A DNA stretch of 64,000 nt. Origin: Shewanella violacea DSS12. Its GTDB lineage: Bacteria > Pseudomonadota > Gammaproteobacteria > Enterobacterales > Shewanellaceae. The notes beneath the pieces are model-generated. The model searched no databases. It worked only from the letters and a program-made list of their open reading frames with translations, and was not told where the DNA came from. Positions 9,607 to 17,595 of the stretch are shown here, piece by piece. A program made the translations under genes and the position numbers. Every line of letters starts with the position of its first letter. Positions within the stretch are counted from its first letter, which is position 1. Location: positions 2,958,824 through 3,022,823 of the forward strand of contig NC_014012.1 of assembly GCF_000091325.1 (NCBI RefSeq). Reading direction: 5' to 3'.

Positions 9607-9780
9607 ATGTCGTACAATGTAAACGGTCAGTTGATCACAGTTAATTTCCCAGTAGCTTCTATTTCTGTCAATAAGTCTTCTATCGCTTTCACCGATAGCC
9701 AAGGCAAAAACAGACAGACTTTTTCGAAGCGAACCGAAGCACTAAAATTTATGAACTGGCTATTATCAGGCAGTAAATAA
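9607..9780 (+). CDS. 57-residue small protein
   Basis: A short gene with complete expression signals. AAGGAG lies eight bases before the ATG, the frame is open for 57 codons and ends in TAA, a consensus promoter lies upstream, and a hairpin follows the stop. The peptide starts MSYNVNGQLITVNFPVAS and ends FMNWLLSGSK. It is basic overall, has alternating hydrophobic stretches and a probable C-terminal helix, and lacks a signal peptide or clear membrane segment. I do not recognise a family. The long leader suggests post-transcriptional control (see findings). Confidence 0.7.
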   Translation: MSYNVNGQLITVNFPVASISVNKSSIAFTDSQGKNRQTFSKRTEALKFMNWLLSGSK

Positions 9781-9803
9781 ATTTAAATTAGTTCTCGTTC
9801 GAC

Positions 9804-9827
9804 CTCTCACTAGGCTGCTAGTCAGAG
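9804..9827 (+). terminator. Hairpin after the 57-aa gene
   Basis: CTCTCACTAG and CTAGTCAGAG form a 10-bp stem with one mismatch and a GCTG loop, 23 bases past the stop. It lacks a U run, so it may stabilise the 3' end rather than terminate. Confidence 0.4.
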
Positions 9828-10120
9828 ATAGTTAAACTGATAAACTTATGCTAATCGATACACTCCTCTCACTGGTATCGAATGTTTCCTTGCTGATAAA
9901 TGGAAACAGATAGGATCGACATCATAAGTCGGCTATTAAGCAATCAAGCAACTCCTACCTTTGGTTCAGGCCGTATCAATTTCACAGATACTTAGCCTGG
10001 CCAAACGGTAAATACTCCCCATAATGCATCCCATAAATCTCACTTCAAAACCTAAATCTCACATTGAAATCTAAATATCACATCGAATTCGAATAAAGAA
10101 TACCTAGGGTTATCACACTA
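9828..10120. other. Intergenic, no supported gene
   Basis: Contains an inverted pair TGTTTCC...GGAAACA and loosely repeated AAATCTCAC/AAATATCAC words near 10040-10085. No gene seen. Confidence 0.3.
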
Positions 10121-11041
10121 TTAAGCCCCATATTTCCGTATATATCTGGGCAGCATGGTTTCATTACCCAGTAAGCCACCTTGATGAAGATACAAGATAG
10201 GCACATCTCCCTGACTTAAGCTTAAATGGTGTTCCAGCGTCATCCAACCTAAGGGATCATAAAGTAACTCGAAAGCGATACCAGTCAGTGAAATTGTTTT
10301 CCACATCTCATAAAACTCAGGATACAATTTTCCGAAATGATACTTTTTGGGTAAAGCCACAATCTCAGGATGATACAAAGGATTATCTGCTAGCTGGGTG
10401 AATTGCTGGATTAAATAGCTGCTCCCTCCCACCGCGGCGCAGGTAAGCACCTGAATATTTATCTCTTGTTCAACATAATACTTATTAAGATACAGTGCAG
10501 TTGTGCCGGTACCGGAAGGCAAGAAGACGACTAGATGCTCTAATCCACTGTCTTTTGCCCACTGGGCAATCTCTTCAGCCAGTTTAGACACGCCGAACTC
10601 GGCATACTCACAGCGACCCCCTTCAGGAACAAAAATGGCGTGAGTTTCATTAGGTAGCACCACTTCTTGTATATAGGTGTGGGTATCCCGGTCTCCTCTA
10701 TCATCTAAACTATCCAGTGATATGATATTGGCACCATTGGCTAATGCGGCACCATAGTTACCACTTGGCTTGAGCTTGATGTGAGAGGCAATATGATCCA
10801 CATAGAAATCTAAACTCCAGCCCTTAAGTTTAGCTAATGCAGACATGGAATAAAGAGAGTTTGCCTGAGGTGAGCCATAGCCGATGAGCTTAGTCACTCC
10901 CGGAAATTCATGCTCGAGGAAATAGGCAAATTTTCGCGCCTTATTACCTGAAAATTCAGGATGGAGCAAATCATCTCTCTTAACAAAAATATGTCTGTTG
11001 AACATTACTATGGTATCGACTGGGGTATGGCTTAACTTCAT
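10121..11041 (-). CDS. PLP-dependent ACC deaminase / D-cysteine desulfhydrase family protein
   Basis: 306 residues, fold type II PLP enzyme. The PLP lysine lies in FSGNKARKF (Lys about 34), after the KRDDLLHPE signature of the ACC deaminase/D-cysteine desulfhydrase family. LPSGTGTTALY is the phosphate-binding loop. ATG at 11041 has no clear Shine-Dalgarno. Substrate cannot be told apart by eye: D-cysteine desulfhydrases and ACC deaminases differ at few residues, and the enzyme is slightly short. Cytoplasmic, single gene. Confidence 0.8.
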   Translation of the reverse strand: MKLSHTPVDTIVMFNRHIFVKRDDLLHPEFSGNKARKFAYFLEHEFPGVTKLIGYGSPQANSLYSMSALAKLKGWSLDFYVDHIASHIKLKPSGNYGAALANGANIISLDSLDDRGDRDTHTYIQEVVLPNETHAIFVPEGGRCEYAEFGVSKLAEEIAQWAKDSGLEHLVVFLPSGTGTTALYLNKYYVEQEINIQVLTCAAVGGSSYLIQQFTQLADNPLYHPEIVALPKKYHFGKLYPEFYEMWKTISLTGIAFELLYDPLGWMTLEHHLSLSQGDVPILYLHQGGLLGNETMLPRYIRKYGA

Positions 11042-11251
11042 ATCAAGGAACTAGCACTAGAATAATCAGGCAATGATTTTACCATTGGCTACCCATCACA
11101 ATCGACTAAAAGTACTAAAAGCTGATAAATCTCACTAACAGCCTACCTATAATAAGCAGTAAGAACCTGAAATTAAAGGGCTTACACAGTTGGCGCGATA
11201 TTTGCTTATTAAGAGAAAAGGATGAGAAACCCTATTTCATTGGAGGCCTAG

Positions 11252-11656
11252 ATGCCTGTATTACGATTAATTTTTAACATTGCTTGGTTTGTGCTTGGCG
11301 GCTTTATCATGGGATTAGGATGGTGGCTAGCTGGTTTACTGTGTTTTATCAGCATAATAGGGATCCCATTCGGACGCGCCTGTTTTGTCATTGGTGAAAT
11401 GACTTTTTGGCCCTTCGGTCAGGAACAGATAAATCGAAAACACCTCACGGGACAAGAAGATATGGGGACTGGTGCATTTGGCACATTGGGGAATATTATC
11501 TGGTTCCTGCTATTTGGGATCTGGCTCGCTATCGGACATATCACCTATGCCTTAGCCTGTTTTGTCACGATTATTGGTATCCCTTTTGGAATTCAACATC
11601 TCAAACTGGCCATGTTGAGCCTAACACCAATCGGCCAAACTGTTGTGGCTAAATAA
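11252..11656 (+). CDS. yccF: YccF-family inner membrane protein
   Basis: 134 residues with two copies of the YccF domain: NIAWFVLGGFIMGLGWWLAG followed by IIGIPFGRACF, and NIIWFLLFGIWLAIGHITYA followed by IIGIPFGIQHL. The repeat gives about four membrane segments. GGAGG lies eight bases before the ATG. Function unknown in the family. Single gene. Confidence 0.88.
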   Translation: MPVLRLIFNIAWFVLGGFIMGLGWWLAGLLCFISIIGIPFGRACFVIGEMTFWPFGQEQINRKHLTGQEDMGTGAFGTLGNIIWFLLFGIWLAIGHITYALACFVTIIGIPFGIQHLKLAMLSLTPIGQTVVAK

Positions 11657-11716
11657 TTCATCAATAACTGTGATTAGGTGGCTTAGTCGAGCCTGTGAGC
11701 CACTTTTAGCAGTTGT

Positions 11717-12499
11717 CTAATTATTATCGGTCGTGGTCACAGAGATCATATATTGATCCAAAATAGATTTAGCATCTATTTTAGTTAAACCAGTATTCAC
11801 AATATTCCGCCACTTGTGGCCATCTTGACTGTTTTTGAAGGCAATATATAACTTTTTTTCTTCTAACAGCTTTTGGTTTATCTGTAACTTAGCAGCAAGA
11901 GGCTTGAAGTCATCCCGCGCTAATATATACCTGAGTACATGCACATCGATCACGGCGCCATCCACGCGCCCAGTCGCTACCTTCTTGACATTATGTGCAT
12001 CAGAACTAACAACTTCGACGGGCTGAACCCCCTGTTTGATCATGATATCGAGAGCGACGGTATTCACATAACCTCTGACGACACCTAAGGTATATTGATT
12101 AAGATCAGCAAATTTCGGCCAACGGATAGGATGAGTTTGTCTCTCTAGCAGTCCCAAGGGGCTTACACCGAGTGATTCAGAAAAAATGAAAGCGGGTGTT
12201 GGATAGGAGTATTCCGGTAGATATCCAAGATACATAGAATCATCCCGGCTAGCCAACCTCACCGCCCGGCTCCAGGGATAAAAATCAACTGATAGTTCAT
12301 GGCCCATAACGTTTAGTGCAGCGCGGGTGATTGCAATAACAGCCCCTTGATCCACCAGCTGTTTTCCTGAGTAAGGTGGCCAATATAAAGACGTTAACTT
12401 GAGAGTGTCGGCCTTAACAGGCAAACCTAGCATTAAGGCTAAGAGTAACATAAGCCTGAGTCCACACTTCCATGATGAATAGCTGAAACAGCTAAACAC
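11717..12499 (-). CDS. Periplasmic substrate-binding domain protein (amino-acid PBP type)
   Basis: About 260 residues from a GTG at 12499; no good Shine-Dalgarno was found and the start is uncertain. A hydrophobic signal (LMLLLALMLGLPVKA) precedes a type-II periplasmic binding fold beginning LKLTSLYWPPYSGK, with a central hinge stretch LGVVRGYVNTVALDIMIKQG and GRVDGAVIDVHVLRYIL. This resembles the transporter-substrate-binding proteins common in Shewanella that lack an adjacent permease. No ABC genes are nearby, so it may serve sensing or an unlinked transporter. Confidence 0.75.
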   Translation of the reverse strand: MFSCFSYSSWKCGLRLMLLLALMLGLPVKADTLKLTSLYWPPYSGKQLVDQGAVIAITRAALNVMGHELSVDFYPWSRAVRLASRDDSMYLGYLPEYSYPTPAFIFSESLGVSPLGLLERQTHPIRWPKFADLNQYTLGVVRGYVNTVALDIMIKQGVQPVEVVSSDAHNVKKVATGRVDGAVIDVHVLRYILARDDFKPLAAKLQINQKLLEEKKLYIAFKNSQDGHKWRNIVNTGLTKIDAKSILDQYMISVTTTDNN

Positions 12500-12680
12500 A
12501 TATTTAATGCTTATTCGCTTAATAGAGGTATCCTGCCTTGAATAGATTTTACATAAGTATAGACAGTTTATACTTACTCGTTATCCGTTTAGTCGTTAGC
12601 CCAGGTGTCAATTTTCGACTGGCATTCATGCCCTCAATGATGAAACATTGGCTGATACATCATGATTAAGGAACAATAAT

Positions 12681-12911
12681 ATGATCCGTAAACTGCTTAT
12701 CTCCATTGTCGGTGGAATACTGACAATCGCAGGCATACTTCTCTTGGCTCTGCCTGGACCGGCTTGGCTACTACTGCCCATAGGACTTGCCATCTTGAGT
12801 CTGGAATACCCTTGGGCAAAAGTCTGGCTGCGTAAGAGTCAGCGACAGTTTTATGCTTCTGCCGCTTGGCTGGATAGAAAAATCCTATTATGGAAGATGA
12901 AACGTTCATAA
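12681..12911 (+). CDS. PGPGW-type small membrane protein
   Basis: 76 residues. Two close membrane helices surround the motif LPGPAWLLLPIGLAIL, the signature of the PGPGW transmembrane family. The C-terminal half is basic and amphipathic. AAGGA precedes the ATG by about ten bases. Function unknown. Confidence 0.8.
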   Translation: MIRKLLISIVGGILTIAGILLLALPGPAWLLLPIGLAILSLEYPWAKVWLRKSQRQFYASAAWLDRKILLWKMKRS

Positions 12912-13051
12912 GCAGCTAGTTCAGAAATACAAAATATAAACCGCTGATGCTTTACACTCCTCTACCAAGCTAAGCGCTAGAGACAATTTTATGCTTCTTA
13001 TACTTAGCTGAAGTAAAATACACGACTTAACTCTTGTAACCTTCAAGCCTG

Positions 13052-13408
13052 TCAGCAAGCAAGCTGCATTGAAAAATTATTATAGCGCTCAAGGATAGCA
13101 ATCAAGACACCTTGGCGTCGCATGTTATCCATCACCCCTGGGCTAAAGCGTTCCAGACGCGTCATGGCGGTAAGCAATAATTGACACTCATGCAGGCTGG
13201 CGTCGGCAATATATTCTGGCCTGTCAACTAAATGGCTATTTAGGTACCAATCATCCCAATTAAAATCCTGCAACAACAACTGGCTCTTGGCCAAGTCATC
13301 GGTAAACTCATGAAGTTTACCGACCGAGATGGGCTTGTCTCCACACGCTAATACATTCACATACTTAGCATAAAGATCCGATGTATGATTCGATACTGAG
13401 AGTTTCAT
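13052..13408 (-). CDS. DUF6508-like small protein
   Basis: 118 residues, no signal peptide. The C-terminal half (LLTAMTRLERFSPGVMDNMRRQGVLIAILERYN) resembles the DUF6508 core pattern of an arginine-rich helix, RF.PG and a final helix. GGAGG stands seven bases before the ATG at 13408, so the start is secure. Function unknown. Confidence 0.7.
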   Translation of the reverse strand: MKLSVSNHTSDLYAKYVNVLACGDKPISVGKLHEFTDDLAKSQLLLQDFNWDDWYLNSHLVDRPEYIADASLHECQLLLTAMTRLERFSPGVMDNMRRQGVLIAILERYNNFSMQLAC

Positions 13409-13830
13409 CTGATACCTCCTATCAACGAGAATGGGCCTGTATCAATAGGTAATACACATGCTCGTTGCACACTTATATACAACTTTCACTAACTAACCTT
13501 CTAGCATTAAGAATGCTGCATATGCCGTACCACTGACCCTAGATCGCCAATATAGAAGATGAGAACTGAACCTAAGCTTAACAGTACGACATATTATAAA
13601 TATCGGCTGTTGCTGGCATTTGCTTTAATCATTCAGGTCTTAAACTAACGACTCAAGCCTAGTGACTGCTCTCGATGAAAAACTGTAAATGAAGCACTGT
13701 AGATGAAGCACTATAGATGAAAGCTCAGCTAAAAATTACTGAGCCAATAATAGCCATGCTTAACGCCATGACTCGATATGCTATACCTAAGTACAAATCT
13801 CAATTGAGCTAAAACAGATAGGAGCAATAT
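13409..13830. other. Intergenic with a short direct repeat
   Basis: The only structure seen is a 14-bp unit (ATGAAGCACTGTAG, then ATGAAGCACTATAG) repeated at 13689-13716, with a third partial copy. No supported gene. Confidence 0.35.
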
Positions 13831-14187
13831 ATGAACAAGCTTTTATATCTCACATTTATCTTGGTGTTAACCTGTGGTTTATCTCTGTTCACACCAGAGG
13901 TTAACGCTAAAAATGACAAGAGCGAAAAGCATCTGAAACACAATAAGCAGGGGAAACCTTCATCTCTACCTTACGGATTACAGAAGAAAGTCTTAAGGGG
14001 CGAGCCATTACCCCCTGGATGGCAAAAGAAGCTGCACAAAGGAGATATTTTGAGTAATGACCTCTTCTCCCGAGGAAAGGTGCATTTCCCCATAGATAAA
14101 CAGGGTAACATCACCTTAGATATAGATGGTTCATTGATAAAACTGAATGATAAGACGCGGAAAATACTCGATATCTTCGTAGACTAA
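13831..14187 (+). CDS. Small secreted basic protein
   Basis: 118 residues with a Sec signal peptide (cleavage near VNA, about residue 26). The mature part is lysine-rich and has LPYGLQKKVLRGEPLPPGWQ, a motif seen in small periplasmic proteins of the RcnB-like type, followed by a beta-rich tail (GNITLDIDGSLIKLND). AGGAG precedes the ATG. No function can be assigned; a periplasmic ion- or polymer-binding role would be a guess. Confidence 0.7.
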   Translation: MNKLLYLTFILVLTCGLSLFTPEVNAKNDKSEKHLKHNKQGKPSSLPYGLQKKVLRGEPLPPGWQKKLHKGDILSNDLFSRGKVHFPIDKQGNITLDIDGSLIKLNDKTRKILDIFVD

Positions 14188-14218
14188 TCCAAGAGAGCAG
14201 AGACTCATTCCTGTAATG

Positions 14219-15112
14219 CTAGAGATCCGCGCGATCGAACTCTTCCATAATGAGCTCAGTAAACAGGCGCCCAGCCTTACCCAATGGACGCTCCATGGTC
14301 GACACTAGCTTAGGCGTGAAGCTATGGCGACTGCCACCACTAAAATTTACCTCAACCAGCTCCCCACACTTAAGTTCATCACGAATAAGGAAATCTGGCA
14401 TCCAGCCAAAACCCAGTCCCATCTCTAAGGCATTCTTCTTCATGATGAAGCCAGACAGATAAAATACCTTATCGCCACCAAATTGGAGTTCATCTTGAGA
14501 GTTTATCTCGGGAGAGGAATCTTCGATGGTGAGTTCAACATGTCTTTGCAGCTCAAATAACGAGATATTTTTTTCCGCTGCCAAGGGGTGACTTGCTGCC
14601 ACGACCAATATACTAGTGATATCCGGTAACGACTGAGGTCGATAATTTGGACCCGTACGATAGTCTTTTACTAACATAAGATCGGCATTATCACGTTCAA
14701 ATCTGGCTTGTACTCCCCCTAAGAATTCCATATTTAACTGTATTTTTGTCGGGATCTGATGGGCCGCCATACGCTTCAATGCCTTCATGATCGGCTCCAT
14801 CGGTAAGGCACCATCGATCACTAGCTCTAATTTTGGCTCCCAGCCCTCACTGAATCTGCTCGCTAAATGTTCTATGTTTGCCAGGTACTGCAGCAGTCTC
14901 TGGCCTTCGGCGAGGATAACTTTGCCTTCCGGCGTTAATTCGGCTCGGTACTGATCTCGACAAAAAAGATTTACACCTAAGTGTTGCTCTAACTTCTTGA
15001 TCTGATAACTAACGGCAGACTGAGCCTTATGCAAACGCTCTGCAGCCTTAGCAAAGCTGCCCTCTTCGACCAAAACCTCAAGTACTTTAAATGCATCAAC
15101 ATCTATGCGCAT
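14219..15112 (-). CDS. LysR-family transcriptional regulator divergent from hpd
   Basis: 297 residues from the ATG at 15112, which has GAGG upstream; the longer frame starts with TTG and adds eleven non-conserved residues. The winged helix-turn-helix is GSFAKAAERLHKAQSAVSYQIKKLEQHLGV (about residues 18-47), followed by a LysR substrate-binding domain. Divergent from hpd with about 217 bases between starts, the usual arrangement for a LysR regulator and its target, so control of tyrosine catabolism or pyomelanin formation is a reasonable inference. The effector is unknown. Confidence 0.9.
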   Translation of the reverse strand: MRIDVDAFKVLEVLVEEGSFAKAAERLHKAQSAVSYQIKKLEQHLGVNLFCRDQYRAELTPEGKVILAEGQRLLQYLANIEHLASRFSEGWEPKLELVIDGALPMEPIMKALKRMAAHQIPTKIQLNMEFLGGVQARFERDNADLMLVKDYRTGPNYRPQSLPDITSILVVAASHPLAAEKNISLFELQRHVELTIEDSSPEINSQDELQFGGDKVFYLSGFIMKKNALEMGLGFGWMPDFLIRDELKCGELVEVNFSGGSRHSFTPKLVSTMERPLGKAGRLFTELIMEEFDRADL

Positions 15113-15329
15113 ACACGCCTCATTAGTGTAAACCTGAACATACAATCTAGTTTATTGATTAACTCACGCCAATTATTATTCTTTTTTTTGTTCATGTTAG
15201 CAACTAAATTGATATTAAGATCACAATTTAGGTGGGAATGGTGTCTGGTTCAAATAGAAAGACATCACATCGCCAAACATAAAAAAAGCACATATCAAGG
15301 TGCATGATAAATTGAACGAGGATAGAACC

Positions 15330-16370
15330 ATGGCAAGCGAAAAAAACCCACTGGGCTTATTGGGCATAGAATTCACTGAATTTTCCACCCCAGATCTTGA
15401 ATTCATGCATAAGGTATTTATCGATTTCGGTTTCTCTAAACTGAAAAAGAGCAAAAACAAAGATATCAGTTACTACAAGCAAAATGATATCCACTTTCTG
15501 CTGAACAACGAGCGAAGCGGTTTCTCAGCAGAGTTTGCTAAGAGCCACGGTCCAGCGATCTGTTCTATGGGTTGGCGGGTAGAAGATGCTAAGTTTGCCT
15601 TCGAAGGTGCGGTAGCCCGTGGTGCTAAGCCTGCCGATGATGCTAATAAGGATCATCCCTATCCGGCTATTTATGGCATAGGTGACAGCTTAATTTACTT
15701 TATCGACATCTTTGGCGACGAGAAAAATATCTACCAAGATGATTTCGTCGATCTCAAAGAGCAAGTCATCACTCAGGAAAAAGGCTTTATCGAAGTCGAT
15801 CATCTCACCAACAATGTCTACCAAGGCACCATGGAGTTCTGGTCTAACTTCTATAAAGATATCTTCGGTTTCACCGAAGTGCGCTATTTCGATATTAAAG
15901 GGGCCAAAACTGCCTTGATCTCTTACGCCCTACGCTCACCGGATGGCAGCTTCTGTATTCCCATCAACGAAGGTAAAGGCAGCGAGAAGAATCAGATCGA
16001 TGAATATCTGAAAGAGTATGATGGACCGGGCGTACAACATCTGGCATTCAGAAGCCGTGATATCGTCGCCTCACTCGATGCGATGGAAGGCTCATCAATT
16101 CAAACCTTAGATATTATCCCTGAATATTACGAAACCATCTTCGATAAGCTGCCTCAGGTCACCGAAGACAGGGAGCGCATCAAGCATCACCAGATATTGA
16201 TCGACGGCGATGAAGATGGCTATCTGTTACAGATTTTCACCAAGAATCTATTCGGCCCTATCTTCATCGAAATCATTCAGCGTAAGAACAACCAGGGCTT
16301 CGGCGAAGGTAACTTTACCGCCCTATTTGAGTCCATCGAACGTGATCAGCAACGTCGTGGTGTACTCTAA
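15330..16370 (+). CDS. hpd: 4-hydroxyphenylpyruvate dioxygenase
   Basis: 346 residues from the ATG at 15330, preceded by CGAGGA; an upstream in-frame GTG at 15300 is unlikely. Converts 4-hydroxyphenylpyruvate to homogentisate in tyrosine degradation. Two vicinal-oxygen-chelate domains are present. The iron ligands are His in EVDHLTNN (about 157), His in GVQHLAF (about 236) and Glu in FIEIIQR (about 314). The C-terminal IIQRKNNQGFGEGNFTALFE helix closes the active site. Homogentisate 1,2-dioxygenase, often next to hpd in Shewanella, is absent here. A strong terminator follows. Confidence 0.97.
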   Translation: MASEKNPLGLLGIEFTEFSTPDLEFMHKVFIDFGFSKLKKSKNKDISYYKQNDIHFLLNNERSGFSAEFAKSHGPAICSMGWRVEDAKFAFEGAVARGAKPADDANKDHPYPAIYGIGDSLIYFIDIFGDEKNIYQDDFVDLKEQVITQEKGFIEVDHLTNNVYQGTMEFWSNFYKDIFGFTEVRYFDIKGAKTALISYALRSPDGSFCIPINEGKGSEKNQIDEYLKEYDGPGVQHLAFRSRDIVASLDAMEGSSIQTLDIIPEYYETIFDKLPQVTEDRERIKHHQILIDGDEDGYLLQIFTKNLFGPIFIEIIQRKNNQGFGEGNFTALFESIERDQQRRGVL

Positions 16371-16430
16371 ATAGGCCTCAAACCCGTCTATTCGTTACAC
16401 TTAGCGCTAATTTAGGTTAGCCGAATGTAA

Positions 16431-16455
16431 AACCAGCCTTAATGGCTGGTTTTTT
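16431..16455 (+). terminator. Terminator of hpd
   Basis: AACCAGCC and GGCTGGTT form an 8-bp stem with a 5-base loop, followed by T6, 60 bases past the hpd stop. Confidence 0.88.
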
Positions 16456-16523
16456 GTTTTCAGTAAGCAAAATATTCTCTAGACTGAGTTTTCTTATAAC
16501 TATAACTAAGAAGCTAATTACAG

Positions 16524-17141
16524 ATGCCAGATATCGCCCTACTCGCTGTTTTTTTACCTACTTTCTTCTTTGTCGCAATCACACCCGGCATGTGCATGAC
16601 GCTCGCCATGACCTTAGGCATGAGTATCGGTGTGCGTCGAACCTTATGGATGATGGCGGGTGAATTGATTGGTGTAGCTATCGTCGCCATCGCCGCTGTC
16701 ATGGGCGTTGCAAGTATCATGCTTAACTACCCTCAAGCCTTCTCTATCATCAAGTATGCCGGCGGCGCTTACCTTATTTATATAGGTATCCAGATGTGGT
16801 TGTCTAAAGGCAAGATGACCATAACCAACGAGGCACAGACCGAAGTAAGTCGCACGACACTGCTCAATCAGGGGCTGATGACGGCTCTTTCTAATCCCAA
16901 AGGTTGGGCGTTTATGGTGTCCCTGCTACCGCCATTCATCAGTGCAGATAAGGCTGTGGCTCCTCAGCTGTTCTGGCTTTTATCTATCATATTGGCCTCT
17001 GAAGCCATTGCCATGCTTGCCTACGCATCCGGCGGCAAGAGTTTAAGAGTATTTTTGTCTAAGGGTGACAACATTAAGCTGATGAACCGCATCGCGGGTT
17101 CATTGATGATAGGTGTCGGCTTCTGGTTGGCATTAGGCTAA
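16524..17141 (+). CDS. LysE/RhtB-family amino acid exporter
   Basis: 205 residues with about six membrane helices. The family signature is TPGMCMTLAMTLGMSIGVRRTLWMMAGE near residue 18, with a central LSNPKGWAFMVSLLPPF. Exports an amino acid or related small molecule; the substrate cannot be read from sequence. ATG at 16524 has only a weak purine stretch. The hpd terminator separates it from the upstream gene. Part of its 3' end was copied to about 17510-17580 in a local duplication. Confidence 0.9.
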   Translation: MPDIALLAVFLPTFFFVAITPGMCMTLAMTLGMSIGVRRTLWMMAGELIGVAIVAIAAVMGVASIMLNYPQAFSIIKYAGGAYLIYIGIQMWLSKGKMTITNEAQTEVSRTTLLNQGLMTALSNPKGWAFMVSLLPPFISADKAVAPQLFWLLSIILASEAIAMLAYASGGKSLRVFLSKGDNIKLMNRIAGSLMIGVGFWLALG

Positions 17142-17185
17142 CGCCAACCAGAACAGGCTCTAGAACTTAGGTCCTAGAGCCTCAT

Positions 17186-17500
17186 TTATTCCTTATTCTT
17201 GAACGGCAGTGACTTAGCAGCCTCTATCATATAAAGCCGATTTTGTTCCGCTTCTTGCAGAGTGAAATTCTCGATGGCGTCTCTGAAACCTGGGTGGGCA
17301 ATCTCATGGTTTGAAAAGGTTTCCACCGGTTCAAACCCACGAGGGATCTTATGCTCTCCCTGAGCACCCGCATCGAAGTTCTGCAACCCATGCTTGATAC
17401 AGTATTCGATACCTTGGTAATAACACGCCTCGAAATGTAAAGCATCACCCTCTTCCAAACAGCCCCAATACCGGCCATAAAGATGAGTCTCGCTATTAAA
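17186..17500 (-). pseudogene. Duplicated 3' end of the FemAB-like acetyltransferase gene
   Basis: About 315 bases nearly identical to the last ~105 codons of the intact gene at 17596-19008, with the same stop codon and only scattered substitutions by eye. Homology ends at the codons after ETHLYGRYWG, near 17500. No start signal. It is the product of a partial tandem duplication, not a working gene. Confidence 0.85.
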
Positions 17501-17504
17501 ACAA

Positions 17505-17580
17505 ATAAGGCCGCAGCTCCATTTTTGACTATCATATTGGCCTCTGAAGCCATTGCCATACTTTCCTACACATTCGGCTG
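17505..17580 (+). pseudogene. Fragment of the LysE-family gene
   Basis: Bases about 17528-17575 match the LysE gene near 16984-17035 (CTATCATATTGGCCTCTGAA and onward), and a weaker match extends left (AATAAGGC...). It sits between the two acetyltransferase copies, as expected if a block running from the lysE 3' end into the acetyltransferase 3' end was duplicated and then trimmed. Confidence 0.75.
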
Positions 17581-17595
17581 AGCCAAGGAGCGCAT

